From contig OX387204.1 of assembly GCA_947561715.1 (NCBI GenBank), positions 7,135,001 through 7,199,000 of the forward strand: a stretch of 64,000 bases of DNA. The letters are read 5' to 3'. Under the pieces are notes generated by a model. That model did not search any database and was not told where the DNA came from. It was given only the letters and a program-made list of their open reading frames with translations. Shown here one piece after another: positions 15,301 to 26,800 of this stretch (positions within the stretch are counted from its first letter, which is position 1; each line of letters begins with the position of its first letter). The position numbers and the translations under genes were made by a program. This stretch comes from Ascidia mentula. Lineage: Eukaryota; Chordata; Ascidiacea; Phlebobranchia; Ascidiidae.

Positions 15301-18300
15301 TATGCAGGAAAAGACGAAGAAAAGAAAGGCAAACAATTTTTTTATCTTTTGCCATGAGAAAATTATCTATGAAAATAACTAGGGTCAATTTGTTATTATG
15401 GAATGAACGTAATAGTTACAATAATTGTACTACATTTATTTCATTTCTTAGAGCCCGAGCTCCAGTCCCGAAAAGATCGTCGATCTATACAAGAAATTAG
15501 AACAAGCTCATCTTTTGGTGGCCGATAAGATAGACAGGTAACGATACTTCTTGATTTAAATATCCGTTTTTTGAAAACACGAATGAAACTATATAGCTTG
15601 TAATTTAAGGGCATCCAAATCGAGCAAATCATCGCCCGGTTCCAGGTCAATGGATTCCGTGACTAGCGACGGAAACCTTGGCCTGTCTCACTCAGGTCAC
15701 CATGACGACGTTTGTCGTTCTGGGAAAAAACACTCAGGCGACGAACTTGCAGCAAGCTTTGGTAGTGAAGCGAGCAGCCTTCCTAGGGACCGACGTCGAA
15801 AAGCAAAACCGCGTCTTGGCGAGTTGGGACACGACTCGACCAAACCCCTCAGCAAAACACATCTTGATCGCTCGTACAAAGGAAGTGCCCGCTCATCGAA
15901 TCGCAGCATTAGCCCAGTCCTACCAGTCGCTCGCGACTACGGCTCCGACGTTCGTTCCAGCACGCCGCTGATGTCGCCTGAGAAGCAACCGCGCCGTTCA
16001 TCATCTCTACCTCCTCGCAAAAGCTCATCCGAAAGACCAGAAGTGCTGACGTCAGCAAAACGTGCCGATCGACGTCAGCGGCGTGACCGAAACCAGTGCA
16101 GGGAGAGCGGAGTGGAACGCGCTCTGGCGCCGCCGCGGGTCCTGTCTTCACCCAAAAGTCCAACGTTCGTTGTGATTGAAAAGACGATGGGCCAAAAGAG
16201 TATGATCGTTAGCTGGACTCCGCCGGTGTTAGATATGGTAAGCCAGCCTTAATGCGACGATAACGCTCTTGGCAATTCCGGCGCCGTGTGAGATCCTGCA
16301 TTAGATTATTATCGGATTCGAGCTTTATCCGCCATCACTCAACACCTGACGGCAATAGTTATGTTTAAATATAAAACAAAGCGTCTTTGTACACAATTGC
16401 AGATGCAAGCGATCTTACAAAAAAAGCCGGGGACCCATTTAGACTGTGTTTAAGCTGGACACGCATACATTATTTTATTTATGAGAAAGTATGTAGTGTT
16501 TACGTTAGACACTGTATAATGTTTTTGTTGCTGCCAGGCATATTGTAACTTAATAATCTGTTCTTCTGGCATATATAAGTGTTATTAAGTTATTCTGGAT
16601 TATTAAGTTAGACACTGTATTCAATCAAAGCAACAAACACAAAAATGACACATGCACAGTAAAACGGCTCGCTTGAGACTTTAATCGCCTTTTCTTTTTA
16701 AATATTAAATATTTAAGGACAACACAAAAGAAACATTGTTGTTAGTGACAGGATCCATATTTATTAGAAATCGGAAAATTTCATTTTCGTATCCGACTTA
16801 AACATTTGTCTCCACGTTCAATAGCCAGACACACAAATTCAATTTGCCACCGGGTCTAAAAAGCTTTTATTTGATTTCGGTCTGGCCTCGCACGACCACG
16901 ATCGAATAAACGTGCCTGACAAGATATCAATAGCTTTGAAGGCTGCGGCCCAAATCCTGACGACTGTATACATTCTGCAGATCTCGAGAAGCAACGGCAT
17001 TCCAGTGATCGGCTACGAAATATCGATCGACGGAGAGCGACGGGTTCAAATTTCAGGAGCCTACACAAACAAGGCAAGTTTGGGTAATTCACGTGAAGGT
17101 GAAAGACAAATATATGTGGAAAATATTTCCCAGCTTCATCAAGTTGTTGTGTTAAAGGATTTACTCTGGACCTTACCTGCCCTTATATAATCTAGGGCCT
17201 TGTTAAAAGCTCTTTAGGTGCTGCCTTAGTGATTCCACAGCACGCCTCGTTGGGCCTCGGGCATTTTCTATGAATCGGACCATGTAGCTGTTGAAAAGAT
17301 AATGTTCCACAAGCTTGGCTGGACTAAAAACCGGAAAAAAAGTACTTTGTTTGCCATCGGGTGCTGTGGGGCATGGGAGATGATGACAGCAAAACTTGAA
17401 ACAACTGAGACGCGACATATCACTTCCTGTGTTGATCAATCGCTTGTGCTGCGCTTTGGCCATCTTTCAAGTACATCAAAACCAATGGGCGTTTACAGCA
17501 AGATAATCTCTATTGCGTTATGCGAAGTTCTCGACTTTTCCACTTAATACGCGGCAATTACCGGCTCTATCGGGCAATTATACGTTGTGATATACGTCCG
17601 CACAGTTGCACAAGATTATATATAGGTTGCTAAAACCACGCCTTTTTGTTCAAAGCAAGCTCTCTCATCGGAGCGATTAAATTTGCACCGAAAACAAATC
17701 TAAAAGTTTTTGAATACTGGGTTCAATTTCTTCAACAAGTGAATGAATTTACGGGAAAAAAGTTTATCTGACAATCACGGATCGTGGATACGAACTGGAA
17801 CCCCGACATGGAAAGAATAGTTTTACTGGAACGGTGTATCGGGCCGACCTGATATACCTTCACAACTGATTTACCTGAGGACAAAATCGAAGCCATATTT
17901 GTTAGCTGATGGCTTTGTATTGTCTCGCGTTTTATTCGAAGTCACGTTCATGCTCACGCGGTAGCATATTACAGACACAAAAGCATTCAACTGAACAAGG
18001 TTCGGTCATATTGCTTAAAGGATTATAAAAAGGTCAAAATCCCGACCGCCACTTCGGAGAATTGCCTTTGGCATGCCTTGAGACATCGACCTTTGTTTGC
18101 GGTTTTGTAGCGACGTGTTTTAGGAATAATGCACAGTTTGGATAAGGCTGGAACATAATTCATACGTTTCTATGAATCCCCGATTCGTTTGCAAAACAGT
18201 CCCAAAACATTCCAATAAATTTAATATCGACGCTGTGTTTGTTGTATATGCACTCGCGGCGATTCGCGATATTTTGCCCGCTTTGACTTTTTCCTTCGCC

Positions 18301-20114
18301 GTTTTGCATCGCTCCGATCTTCGGACGATCACAACTTCACGATATAGCAGTTTCATAATGATGGTGATTTTGTGCAGGCGATCCTGGGTGACCTCGAGCT
18401 GTCACGAAGCTTCCTGGTTGAAGTGCGCACGGTGAGCTCGGTGGGAACGCTGTCACGGCCAGCCGAGGTTATGTACTCACCAAATAGTGACTTCAGCTCA
18501 CGTTACGACCCTGGCGCGTCGTTCGACCTCTCGCGAGCGAGTGTTGCAGCCCATCAGAAAAGCAAGGTAAGGGAAATTCTTTAGTTCTTCTGACTCAAAT
18601 TAATTTGATCGAACCTCGATTATTTATTACTGATCGTGACTTTAACATCACTTCTTATCTCTTGACGCTTAAATGTCTATTAGGTAGTTCGTTTTCGCCT
18701 TGAATTCATCAGTCTTTGTTTCTACAAATATGCGTATGACGTAAGAGTGAGTATAGGCTTTCCAGGGAAACGCCACAAAACAGCCCGTGATCGTTGCACT
18801 TCATATAGATGCGCTATTGTATGTTCTTAAATACTAATGTTCACCCCATGTTGTACACAAACTTTTTTTTAAGCCCAAATTCTGGCGTGCGACAGCCATG
18901 GGATGTTAATAAAGTAATATATCTCCCTGATTTTTGTACCATGGGATAAAAAGTTAGTGTTTTTTTGACCAGCTGACTTTTTTTTGACTACCTATCCCGA
19001 CAAAAATTGGTGTCGCTGGTAGGAAGACAATGCTCAGTAGAGGGCTTAATTAAGGCAAAATTAGGGAACCAGCTTTTTCAACATGCCTAGAGATTTTCCG
19101 GCGAACACAATTTAATAAATATTTATTTTATTAAATTTAATCAAATACAGAAAATTAATTCAATAAATCTTCTTTATTTCAGCATCTTCTAGTCCCAAGT
19201 ACATAGTGTGTTCAATTTGAATTAATGTTTTCGTATAGAGTGAGGCAGCAAGCTTCTTAGAAACCTCGATCAAGCGTGCCACGGCCTTGTACGATTATGA
19301 CCCGGCAGTGGACAGCCCATACAAATCCCACGACGAAGAGGTCGGGCTCAACAAAGGCTCACCTGTTCTCGTGCTGGGTTCGCCGAGGCCCGACGGATTT
19401 TGTGACGTGCAGGTTAGTGCTTCAGTTACTTTCGCCTAATCTGCGAACTGTTGTTCTTTGCTATTAGCTAGCGCATTACCAGATCAAAGGTCCATATCCG
19501 CCGGGTTTATTTTGGTCGGATAACCACTGTACGAGAAGCACTTTTTCTTTATGTAACAAAACGATACAAGTTGAAAAGCAGGCATTTTAGATAAAATGCG
19601 AATACACAATTTCCATCGCATGGGACAGAAAACAGTGGATATCAAAATTATATTGTTGATTTTCCTTTATTTCTTTCACTTGTTTTTGGCCTATGTATAG
19701 AGAATTATGTTGAATATACACCTGAAAATTTGTTATATATTCTGCATCCACAATAGTTGTGGAATGGGACATCATGAGAAACGGGAATATAAAATGTTTC
19801 ACATTTCACGCATGACGACCATGCTACATGGAAGCTTTGCACATAAACAGTAAAAACACTTTTATCCTACCGAGGGTGTTCAGAAATCAAGCTTTCTACT
19901 CTTCAACTGTTTTCACAAACGCCATGCAAACTACGTCATTTGGTCCAAATACTTTTTGTGATAATCACAGGTTGGAAACAAACGTGGACTTGCCCCGATC
20001 GCCTTTCTGATTAGCGAAGATGGAGAAACTGATTCTAGCAGCGTGACGTCATCCACACGTCACAAGCCCCGCTCGTCGAGACCGCGGACCAAAAACAGGC
20101 GGCAGCAGCGCTAG
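305..20114 (+). CDS. Giant coiled-coil / SH3-FN3-SH3 protein, RIM-binding-protein-like (5' partial)
   Basis: I can chain 33 exons with consistent phase to a TAG stop at 20112-20114: 305-394, 471-595, 727-910, 1378-1552, 1687-1818, 1887-2082, 2143-2296, 2461-2810, 3243-3483, 3814-4095, 5454-5573, 5769-5893, 6199-6358, 8179-8581, 8749-8933, 10075-10221, 10628-10750, 11074-11242, 11369-11538, 11671-11805, 11879-13173, 13297-13516, 13746-13916 (or 13928), 14165-14221, 14422-14674, 14895-15139, 15209-15328, 15452-15537, 15610-16237, 16981-17073, 18378-18566, 19239-19412, 19971-20114. The visible part is about 2446 residues. The first two thirds are Glu/Lys/Leu-rich coiled coil, followed by a Ser-rich linker and then SH3, FN3 and SH3. 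The last SH3 (ALYDYDP...SP...DGFCDV) and the FN3 core (SNGIPVIGYEISIDGE) resemble RIM-binding proteins, scaffolds linking vesicles to calcium channels. That assignment is an inference from domain order. RIM-BPs usually carry three FN3 and three SH3 domains, so this would be a reduced or divergent member. No start codon lies in the window. Confidence 0.62.
4096..5453 (+). other. Intron of 1.36 kb, no gene seen
   Basis: The donor GTTGGT follows the exon ending CTGTTGCAG-like at 4095, and the acceptor TAG is at 5451-5453. I see no conserved reading frame, RNA gene or mobile element inside. Confidence 0.7.
6359..8178 (+). other. Intron of 1.82 kb, no gene seen
   Basis: The donor GTAAGT at 6359 and the acceptor ACAG at 8175-8178 bound this intron. 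Short open frames occur on both strands. None has splice context or a recognisable family. Confidence 0.7.
8324..8395 (+). other. Possible 72-nt in-frame mini-intron inside an exon
   Basis: Within exon 8179-8581 a GT at 8324 and a TTGCAG at 8390-8395 bound an AT-rich 72-nt stretch. It is open in frame and divisible by three. Removing it joins a Gly-rich turn to an acidic segment without changing frame. It could be an ordinary intron or a facultative one that adds 24 residues. Confidence 0.4.
8934..10074 (+). other. Intron of 1.14 kb, no gene seen
   Basis: The donor GTAAGT at 8934 and the acceptor ACAG ending at 10074 bound this stretch. I see nothing coding or structured in it. Confidence 0.7.
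11879..13173 (+). other. Large Ser-rich linker exon (1295 bp)
   Basis: This single exon encodes about 430 residues with low hydrophobicity and many Ser, Pro, Lys and Asp residues. It returns to coiled coil at its 3' end (ELESELERLKGIEDK). The composition suggests a disordered, phosphorylatable linker between the coiled-coil rod and the C-terminal interaction domains. Several TGACGT motifs lie in it. Confidence 0.7.
14984..15277 (+). other. First SH3 domain (two exons)
   Basis: The exons 14895-15139 and 15209-15328 together encode an SH3-like fold. It has an ALYDY-type start (VAKRDYAP), a long RT-loop insert, a hydrophobic strand (AGDTVVAIGNPD), then LYQLAEVRGKIGFVPLAHL with the usual G-x-x-P end. 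The usual Trp of the ligand groove is replaced by Leu (LYQLAEV), so Pro-peptide binding may be altered. Confidence 0.6.
15329..15451 (+). other. GC-AG intron
   Basis: The upstream exon ends AAAG and is followed by GCAAAC rather than GT. The acceptor is a normal pyrimidine-rich TTCTTAG ending at 15451. The phase on both sides is 0, and the joined protein reads TKKRK-SPSSSPEKIVDL. No GT donor in the correct phase is nearby. Confidence 0.65.
16547..16609. repeat. Short perfect inverted repeat in an intron
   Basis: AACTTAATAATC at 16547-16558 is matched by its reverse complement at 16598-16609. A direct repeat GTTAGACACTGTAT flanks the region (near 16504 and 16607). It could be a small hairpin or the remnant of a miniature element. 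No target-site duplication is evident. Confidence 0.4.
17074..18377 (+). other. GC-AG intron of 1.3 kb
   Basis: The exon ends ACAAACAAG and is followed by GCAAGT, the best possible match to the known GC-type donor consensus. The acceptor is TTTTGTGCAG ending at 18377. The join (TNK-AILGDLELS) restores the FN3 fold in frame. It is the second GC-AG intron in the same gene. Confidence 0.8.
19272..20010 (+). other. C-terminal SH3 domain (two exons)
   Basis: ATALYDYDPAVDSPYKSHDE begins the domain in exon 19239-19412, and GFCDVQ-VGNKRGLAPIAFL ends it in exon 19971-20114. The SP following ALYDYDP and the DGF motif are typical of the second and third SH3 domains of RIM-binding proteins. A basic, disordered tail ends the protein. 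Confidence 0.65.
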
Positions 20115-20850
20115 CGTGATTTGCAATTAGTTCCTTCATAAATCTGTTCTCCACACTGTAACTGTGCGTTGCTCACTGTAATTCCTAACATAGAGTTTTG
20201 TATTTTTCTACCCAGAAGTATTTTATATATCGTTGTATCATCTTTGTGTCCCTCTTGGCGCTGTAAACGATTGTACCTCTTTACAACACACAAAATATAA
20301 GCTGTCGTCGCACAATTCTGTGTATTTATTTTGCCTTCTTTTGAAGCTCACATTTTATAGTTTATCGTGCAAAACAAAAAACAGATGCACCAAGAAAACT
20401 TTCCCGGTTGGCAACAAATCTTCACATAGTATAACAACAATAATAATTCAAGAAATTTCTACAAAATAACCCTTGCAAAATAATAATATATTTTCTTGTT
20501 AAAACGGTATGATAAAGAAACAGACTTTGCTGGACAACATACTTTGGTGCCAATGAAAGTTGGTGCAGATTCACGTACAAATGGTTTTTAATTCAATATT
20601 TGACGTTTAGTGAGAGTAATGCAGGCAGTCGCTAAAAAAGTTCATTGGTTTTTGAGCTACATGCTTCCAAAAACACTGGTCAGGTTCACCATGTACACAA
20701 CAGAAAAAAAACCTCCTCACACAGTGCACGTGTATCTATTTACCCAAAGTATCAGTGACATGAAACCTAATCAACCCATGTTCAGACTGTGGGACTCCAG
20801 CTTCGCTGGGTTGCGCCTTTTCGGAAACGCCCGCATGTTTCCAGCCAGCG
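20115..20850. other. Intergenic region between two tail-to-tail genes
   Basis: This is the shared 3' flank of the plus-strand giant gene and the minus-strand transporter. It is AT-rich. I found no canonical AATAAA for the plus gene, only near-matches such as the run of AATAAT around 20430-20490. No other gene is visible. Confidence 0.6.
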
Positions 20851-23800
20851 TTAGACCAACACCCCGTTACTGGTTGCAGAATCTTCCCGCCAAATGGAAA
20901 CGTAGCGCCTGCAGGCGTTCATGGCCGAACACAGAGGGCCTGAATCGACGCCATCCTTGTGTCGGACGATAGCGTACGCGATGAGATTAAAAAACGAACA
21001 GGCGAATATTCCAAACAGCAGTATGGTGATGAAGCTTAATCTGCAAAGAAAAGACAATTACCAATATTATCACATGCCGCGTACCACCTACACATTATGA
21101 ATTGTCTTTGGCCAGGGCGCATTACTTAACCAAGCAAAACATATTCAATAATTCTTGTATGTTGTTTAGAATGTCACCTTTAGAAAAGGGCTATTGCCTT
21201 ATTTATAAACACTTCTTACCTAAATAGCTCAACGTCGTACTTCATGCAGTTGGCTGTTTCGCCACATTCCTCTTTCCACTGCAGACAAGTCCCATCGATC
21301 ACTGCGCCAGTAACGATAGGCGCCGGGACCAAACCTAAAAGAGAAATTGACTTTCGTGTTTTTAAAGATTAGAAACGCATCGACATTGTAAACATTAGCA
21401 AATATTGGTGTATAATATAAATAAGAGCATATTTGGGATATAGGCAGTCAGATGAGGATGAAATGTCCACAATTAATTTTTCAAAGTGGAAATATCTTTG
21501 CGAAAACGAAGAAAAGTGAAAAATAACCCCAACTCAAATCGACCCATGTTACCAAAATCCACACAATTTTCCTCGGCAAATATCGACCTGTCAATGAGTT
21601 GCGACTGTGAACAAACCAAGCTAACCAGAAGTGTGGCAAACAAGACAGAGGAAATGACGAAGTGTTTGTTACAGTTTTCCCACAGGAAGCACTGTTTAAA
21701 AATGCGAAAGAATATGCAGATATTTAATGCTTTCGTGACGGGAGAATTCTGTTAGTTGCGTATATTCGATTTTTTTTTGTGGTATGTTTACAAGGTAAAC
21801 AGTCCATTGCCAAAAACGGATGATGTAATCAATCTTGTTGATCAACAAACCGGCCGCGGACCACATACGTCGCTTGAACTGTGTGCTGAGGACTTGTTTG
21901 GCATCAAACAAACCGTCAAGCGTGGATTACCCAAGCCGAAAAGGTTTGAACAAAAATGTCGCTTACCCAAAACACGAATGACGAGAAACATTACACCGAT
22001 CGCTGTGCACTTGTCTTCGGGGCTCACGGACCTGTGGGGAAAATTTGGTGATTGAAAAATTCCTTTTCGTCAACAATTGGATTTGTTTGCTTCAGAGTGA
22101 ATTCATAAAAATATCAGCAGTGTTCTCAAATCTAATCCATCCAACTAAGTCCATAGCAGTTACTTGGAAAGTGGACCATTTCCAAAATTCCCGGGTCATA
22201 GTACTACGTAAAGTAATTTGTGGAAAGCGTAAATTTTACCTGAGAACCACCGTGTAAATCGGGGTCACCATATTTGCTGCAATCAGTGCTGCGATGGAAG
22301 TGACGATGACGAACACCACGGTCATCGTGTCGCAATTTGATTCACAGCTGCCAGTAGAGATATCGGTTGTAGTATTTCCACTCAAGCAACTCTGCAAGCA
22401 AATATATATTTTATAGAAAGGAACTAGATATTATTTTATAATAGTGTTGAGCGTTTGTTTAAGGTCCGAGAGCGCACCGTTCAATAAATATTTGCTTTTG
22501 ATACACAGGGCAATAATAGACTGCTCTGAGCAACCGCAAAACACGAGGGCTCTTGGCCCGACATTGACATGGAGTAGCTTTCCACACACACTTAACCACC
22601 GGAGAGGCGTAGGCAGCTGCGGCCGAATTCTTGTCATCAGATACCGCACCGTTATCGCTTGTTGGTATTCGCCACGGCATAAGAACTTTTTCACGCAAAT
22701 ACGCCGATTTTTTTGGTCACAGAGGTTTCAATATTTCTCACAGCATACCGGGTTAGCAGGTGCACAGGAAATGAAGTAAGTTGAGGCGACGGGTATGAGG
22801 GCCACAAAACCGCATATGACAACGAATCGTAGAATCTCATCACGTGACCACTTGAGGCGGTTGACGATGATGCCGCCCGAAAGAAGCCCGATGCACATGA
22901 TCGGGGGAATAACTACACCTGCGGACGACAAAATACACATTAATTCTGATTAGTTATATTTCAGTTTCAATTGCAATCGGAGACGATTTTTCAAGCCCGT
23001 TGGGCGAAACGTGGTTATATGGTAACAACGGTTTGTAAATTTTTTTGTAATTATCGATGTACTGCGAGGGTCTTTTTAGAACATTCCAATCGATATACTT
23101 ATGCTGGACTAAACCAGCGACACCTGTATTGGGGTTTCTTTTAACACTAGGGTACCATAAAAAGTGTGAAAGGCTCCATGAGCAAGCAAAAAAGTAAATT
23201 TAGCCAAAAACTGATGTATTTTGTTATTTAAAAGGGAAACCAGTCTGCCAAAACGTTTATTGCAAGGCTGGCTAATTGGAAGGTTGTGGTAATAAACAAC
23301 CAATGCGAGCACAGACCGTTCAGGCGAATCAGCGTGGCGGAAATGAGTTCTTGTCAATAGTTATGAATGTTTTTATAACACGCAATTGTACGTTCAACCA
23401 ACCAAAAATACAGAATGTTAGCCGATGTGATTGCATAATTGAACGTGCGACAAGTCATCTAAAAGGTTACATTGCGTTTCTGGCGCCAGTAACTTGCAAA
23501 TCATCACGAAAGAATAGGTGCCACCCAGATGCAATGAAAAAAAGAACGAAAAACGTTTGTGTAACCTCGACATTCTACCCTTCAAAAATTGTTACGATTT
23601 AAGCACTTAAATTGTTGTAAATCATGCCTGTTGGTGTATGGTTTCAAGTCGCATAGATAATTTCTGTAAGTTTTGGTGCGGAAATATGTTTACCGTCACC
23701 CTATATAGCTGAGCAATAACCTATTTCGTAAGATGTATAGTGTGTTGAACATGGGCGCCGTTGTGAGTAGATCATGAACATACGGAAGCAATACCGGTAG

Positions 23801-26800
23801 TACGTCCGTGGCTCGTGAATCACGGGTAGACGCCCTGGCGTCCGCTCAACTTGTAGCAGGAAGTGCAATTGTACACTGCGGTAATCAGGTAACAAAGCTC
23901 GTTAAACGACGCGATGAAACGAGGAATGCTCGTTTTTGGACTCAAATACACAACGAGTGGGTGGTAGAAACGGTTGAGGGCGCTCGCCTAGAGGTACGTG
24001 ATGATTGATATTTTTTGGTTAAAATCTTCCGCGAATGCTCGTTTTTGGGCTCAAAACCACAACGAGTGGGTGGTAGAAACGATCAAGGGCGCTCGCCTTG
24101 AGGTACGTGGTGATTGATGGGTTTTTTTGGTTGACAATCTCCGCGATCTCACGCCTTCAAACAGCTTCATAATAGACGCCTATTGACCGTTGATCATTTA
24201 CCGTCAACTCTGGGCCCCACTCGGTCATTTTTGGTACCGAAGTTATATACGGAGCACAAAGGAACCAAACCCGTATGCTGCCGACCCAGGTTTCCTTTAT
24301 CAACGGACCAATGAACCACCGCATTTTGCAGTGCTTAGTTAGACCAATAATCGCGCATCTTCGTTCTATAAAACGCATGACAAGGGATATTTGAAAAGAG
24401 GTTATTTTTGTCTTGTAAAAGCAGCATATCACGAGATGCAAATTCATTGGGGCCAAAACCTACCGAAAAGGAAATTTGCCGACCCGGGGGACTTGTTGAA
24501 CGCCTGTTCCAGTAACTTGGGCATGAAGGCTGTCAAAGCTCCGGTGACAAACATGATTCCTGAGTATCCGAGTATTATCATGAGATATGCAGGATTAGAC
24601 AGCAGGCGGGTGACGGTGGCGACAAAGTCTGTGAAAAGAGTATTGGGAAGAAGGGGGAATATCTGGAATGTTAATGAACAGTGGCTTTCAAAAACAACGT
24701 TCACGTCCATTGCAAACAGCGAAGCCGAATTTGAAACGGCGCCAAGATGCTGCATGCGCTTGAACATTTACTTGTTGGCGCTTTCATCAATTGCGTTAGT
24801 TGGTTTGGGGCTTATTTAAGGTAGAAAAAGCAAATACTTTGGATTAATGTCAGTTATGGACCACTGAGCTCGATAAACTTAAACCAGAAACTTATAATTG
24901 TCGAAGTGGTATAATTTTCCCTTGAGACTTTAAACAAGTTTAACATATTGGCAGAGCATTACCGCGAACTTGGCCCCCAGACAGAAGACTATTCCCAAAT
25001 GATTGCATTGGCTCCTTTTCAATGGCACCACTGACAATATAATTCTACGTTACGTCATGAACATCGCACCAACAAAAACCTACCTTCGCAAAAACTGATC
25101 TTCTCTGGGGTCTGCGAAAGGGCATCACTTTCGACCAAAGCCTGCCCCTTTCTTTCCACACTCTTATCGTTAACATTATCATTGCTGAAGGCACCGTTTT
25201 CGTCTCGCAAAGGCTCCATCTCTGTGGAAACTCTGTCACCGTCAGTGTGACCGCAGCCGCTGTCCTTTTCTTTGGGAAGTCGTTTCGGAAAGAAAAACAG
25301 TGGGAAGGCGGCAAGGACGACCCAAGTGCCAATAACAAGGTATCCCAACCACCAAGCGCCAATCCAAGCCGTCTTGTCTTCTGGGGTCACGGTTATATTT
25401 TCTGTGAAGAAAATTGTAATCAACTAAAGCTAATATAGGCAGTGTTATATGCAGCGCCTATGCCATTGGTCTAGCTACGTGGAACCTGCAGACACAAGGC
25501 ACGTTATCTTTACTTAATCTTTCCCATGTCTAAACAAAGTACTGACCCACATCGCTGTTTGAAAACTTTTGGATTGCGCCAGCATTTACACAGAATACAT
25601 GCATACGTTAAAACCCTTTTCTTTCCATCAAATGTTCAAACATAAACCAAAAACAACAGAAATATTTTGCAAGTTGCAATGAATTGATTTTAGCTTCATA
25701 AATCCCCCAGAGTATAGTGACTAAAAATTGTAAAACCACATGACGAGATTTTTACCTTCAGGAACGCGATCAAAATCGACGTAAATGCTCGAAGTCCACG
25801 ATCCGATGACATATCCGATACCAGGGCCAATGTTTTGAAAAACGAACGAGATTCCTGCAAACGACACAAGAAGTTGATAGATTTTCGCGGTTTCTTAAGT
25901 TCGCTGCCCGTTGCATGTTAATTGCCTTGGGCTATAATCCGACGGAAAAGATCAAATCAAGACAAAACGCGGCATTCGGTGAAACGTACTTTATTGCTCA
26001 AGTGCTATACAAATAAACTGGGGGCTCATATCGTTAGAAGGGAAAGTCAATCAGGGAAAGGTAGGCGAACAATATGAGACAAACTTTACTATGGTTTGTA
26101 CGCTTGACTGCATCGATTGAAACCTTTTGATAACAAAGTAACCATAGGCATGAAGCTAGTTTTTATTAAACAGGTCCATGTGGCATTCATCAAAATGTCA
26201 AATTTGACGACTGTCATGCAAACACTGGGACTTCCTTACGTCCATGAATCAGACCGTGGCGTTACACTTGAAGAAGCCGTAAATTTTATCTTTAAACGTG
26301 GAAGACATAACTTTAAAGCAGTAGCTAAACCTTCCGATAAACCATTTTCCAAGGGGCTAAGCGATGCATGTCGTGTTCAGTCACCTAAAATGAACTCACA
26401 CATGCGTTAAGCTGCATGTTTCGAAGCTCTCCGGCCTACTTGAAAATTTGTTTTTCGGTAAACATTGCGAAAGACAAAGGTTTAATGCCTTGCAGACGAA
26501 GTTTTCCGAGTTACCACCTCACAAGAAACGGTACACAAAACGTAACGCATTCCTGTTTGTTTTGCGCCGGTTTAAGTACGGCCTATAGTCTATTGTTTTA
26601 TCAACACAGCCTGGCGCAAGCGTAATATTGCCAAGCTGCTGAGTGAGAACCCGTTCCTAATACACCTCCCGCTCATATTTACTTGCTGGCGGACTGCGCT
26701 TGGTTCATTAAACTTGCTTGCGAAATTGGTTCATAATATTCAACTAAACGGTATCACACGCTTACCGAGATAAATTGGGGACCGTGAGGGCAGGGCAAAG

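Larger units (their letters stand above)
16156..18474 (+). other. Fibronectin type III domain split over three exons
   Basis: The pieces are SPTFVVIEK...MIVSWTPP at the end of exon 15610-16237, SNGIPVIGYEISIDGE in exon 16981-17073, and RSFLVEVRTVSSVG...PAEVMY in exon 18378-18566. The Trp in the B strand and the Tyr in GYEI occupy the standard FN3 core positions. All junctions are phase 0. Confidence 0.65.

Noticed and set aside
22392-22748. Cys-rich frames in an SLCO intron as the missing Kazal exon
   Set aside because: The flanking exons meet in phase 0, and no candidate here has both a matching acceptor and donor in frame. The Cys spacing also does not fit the domain.
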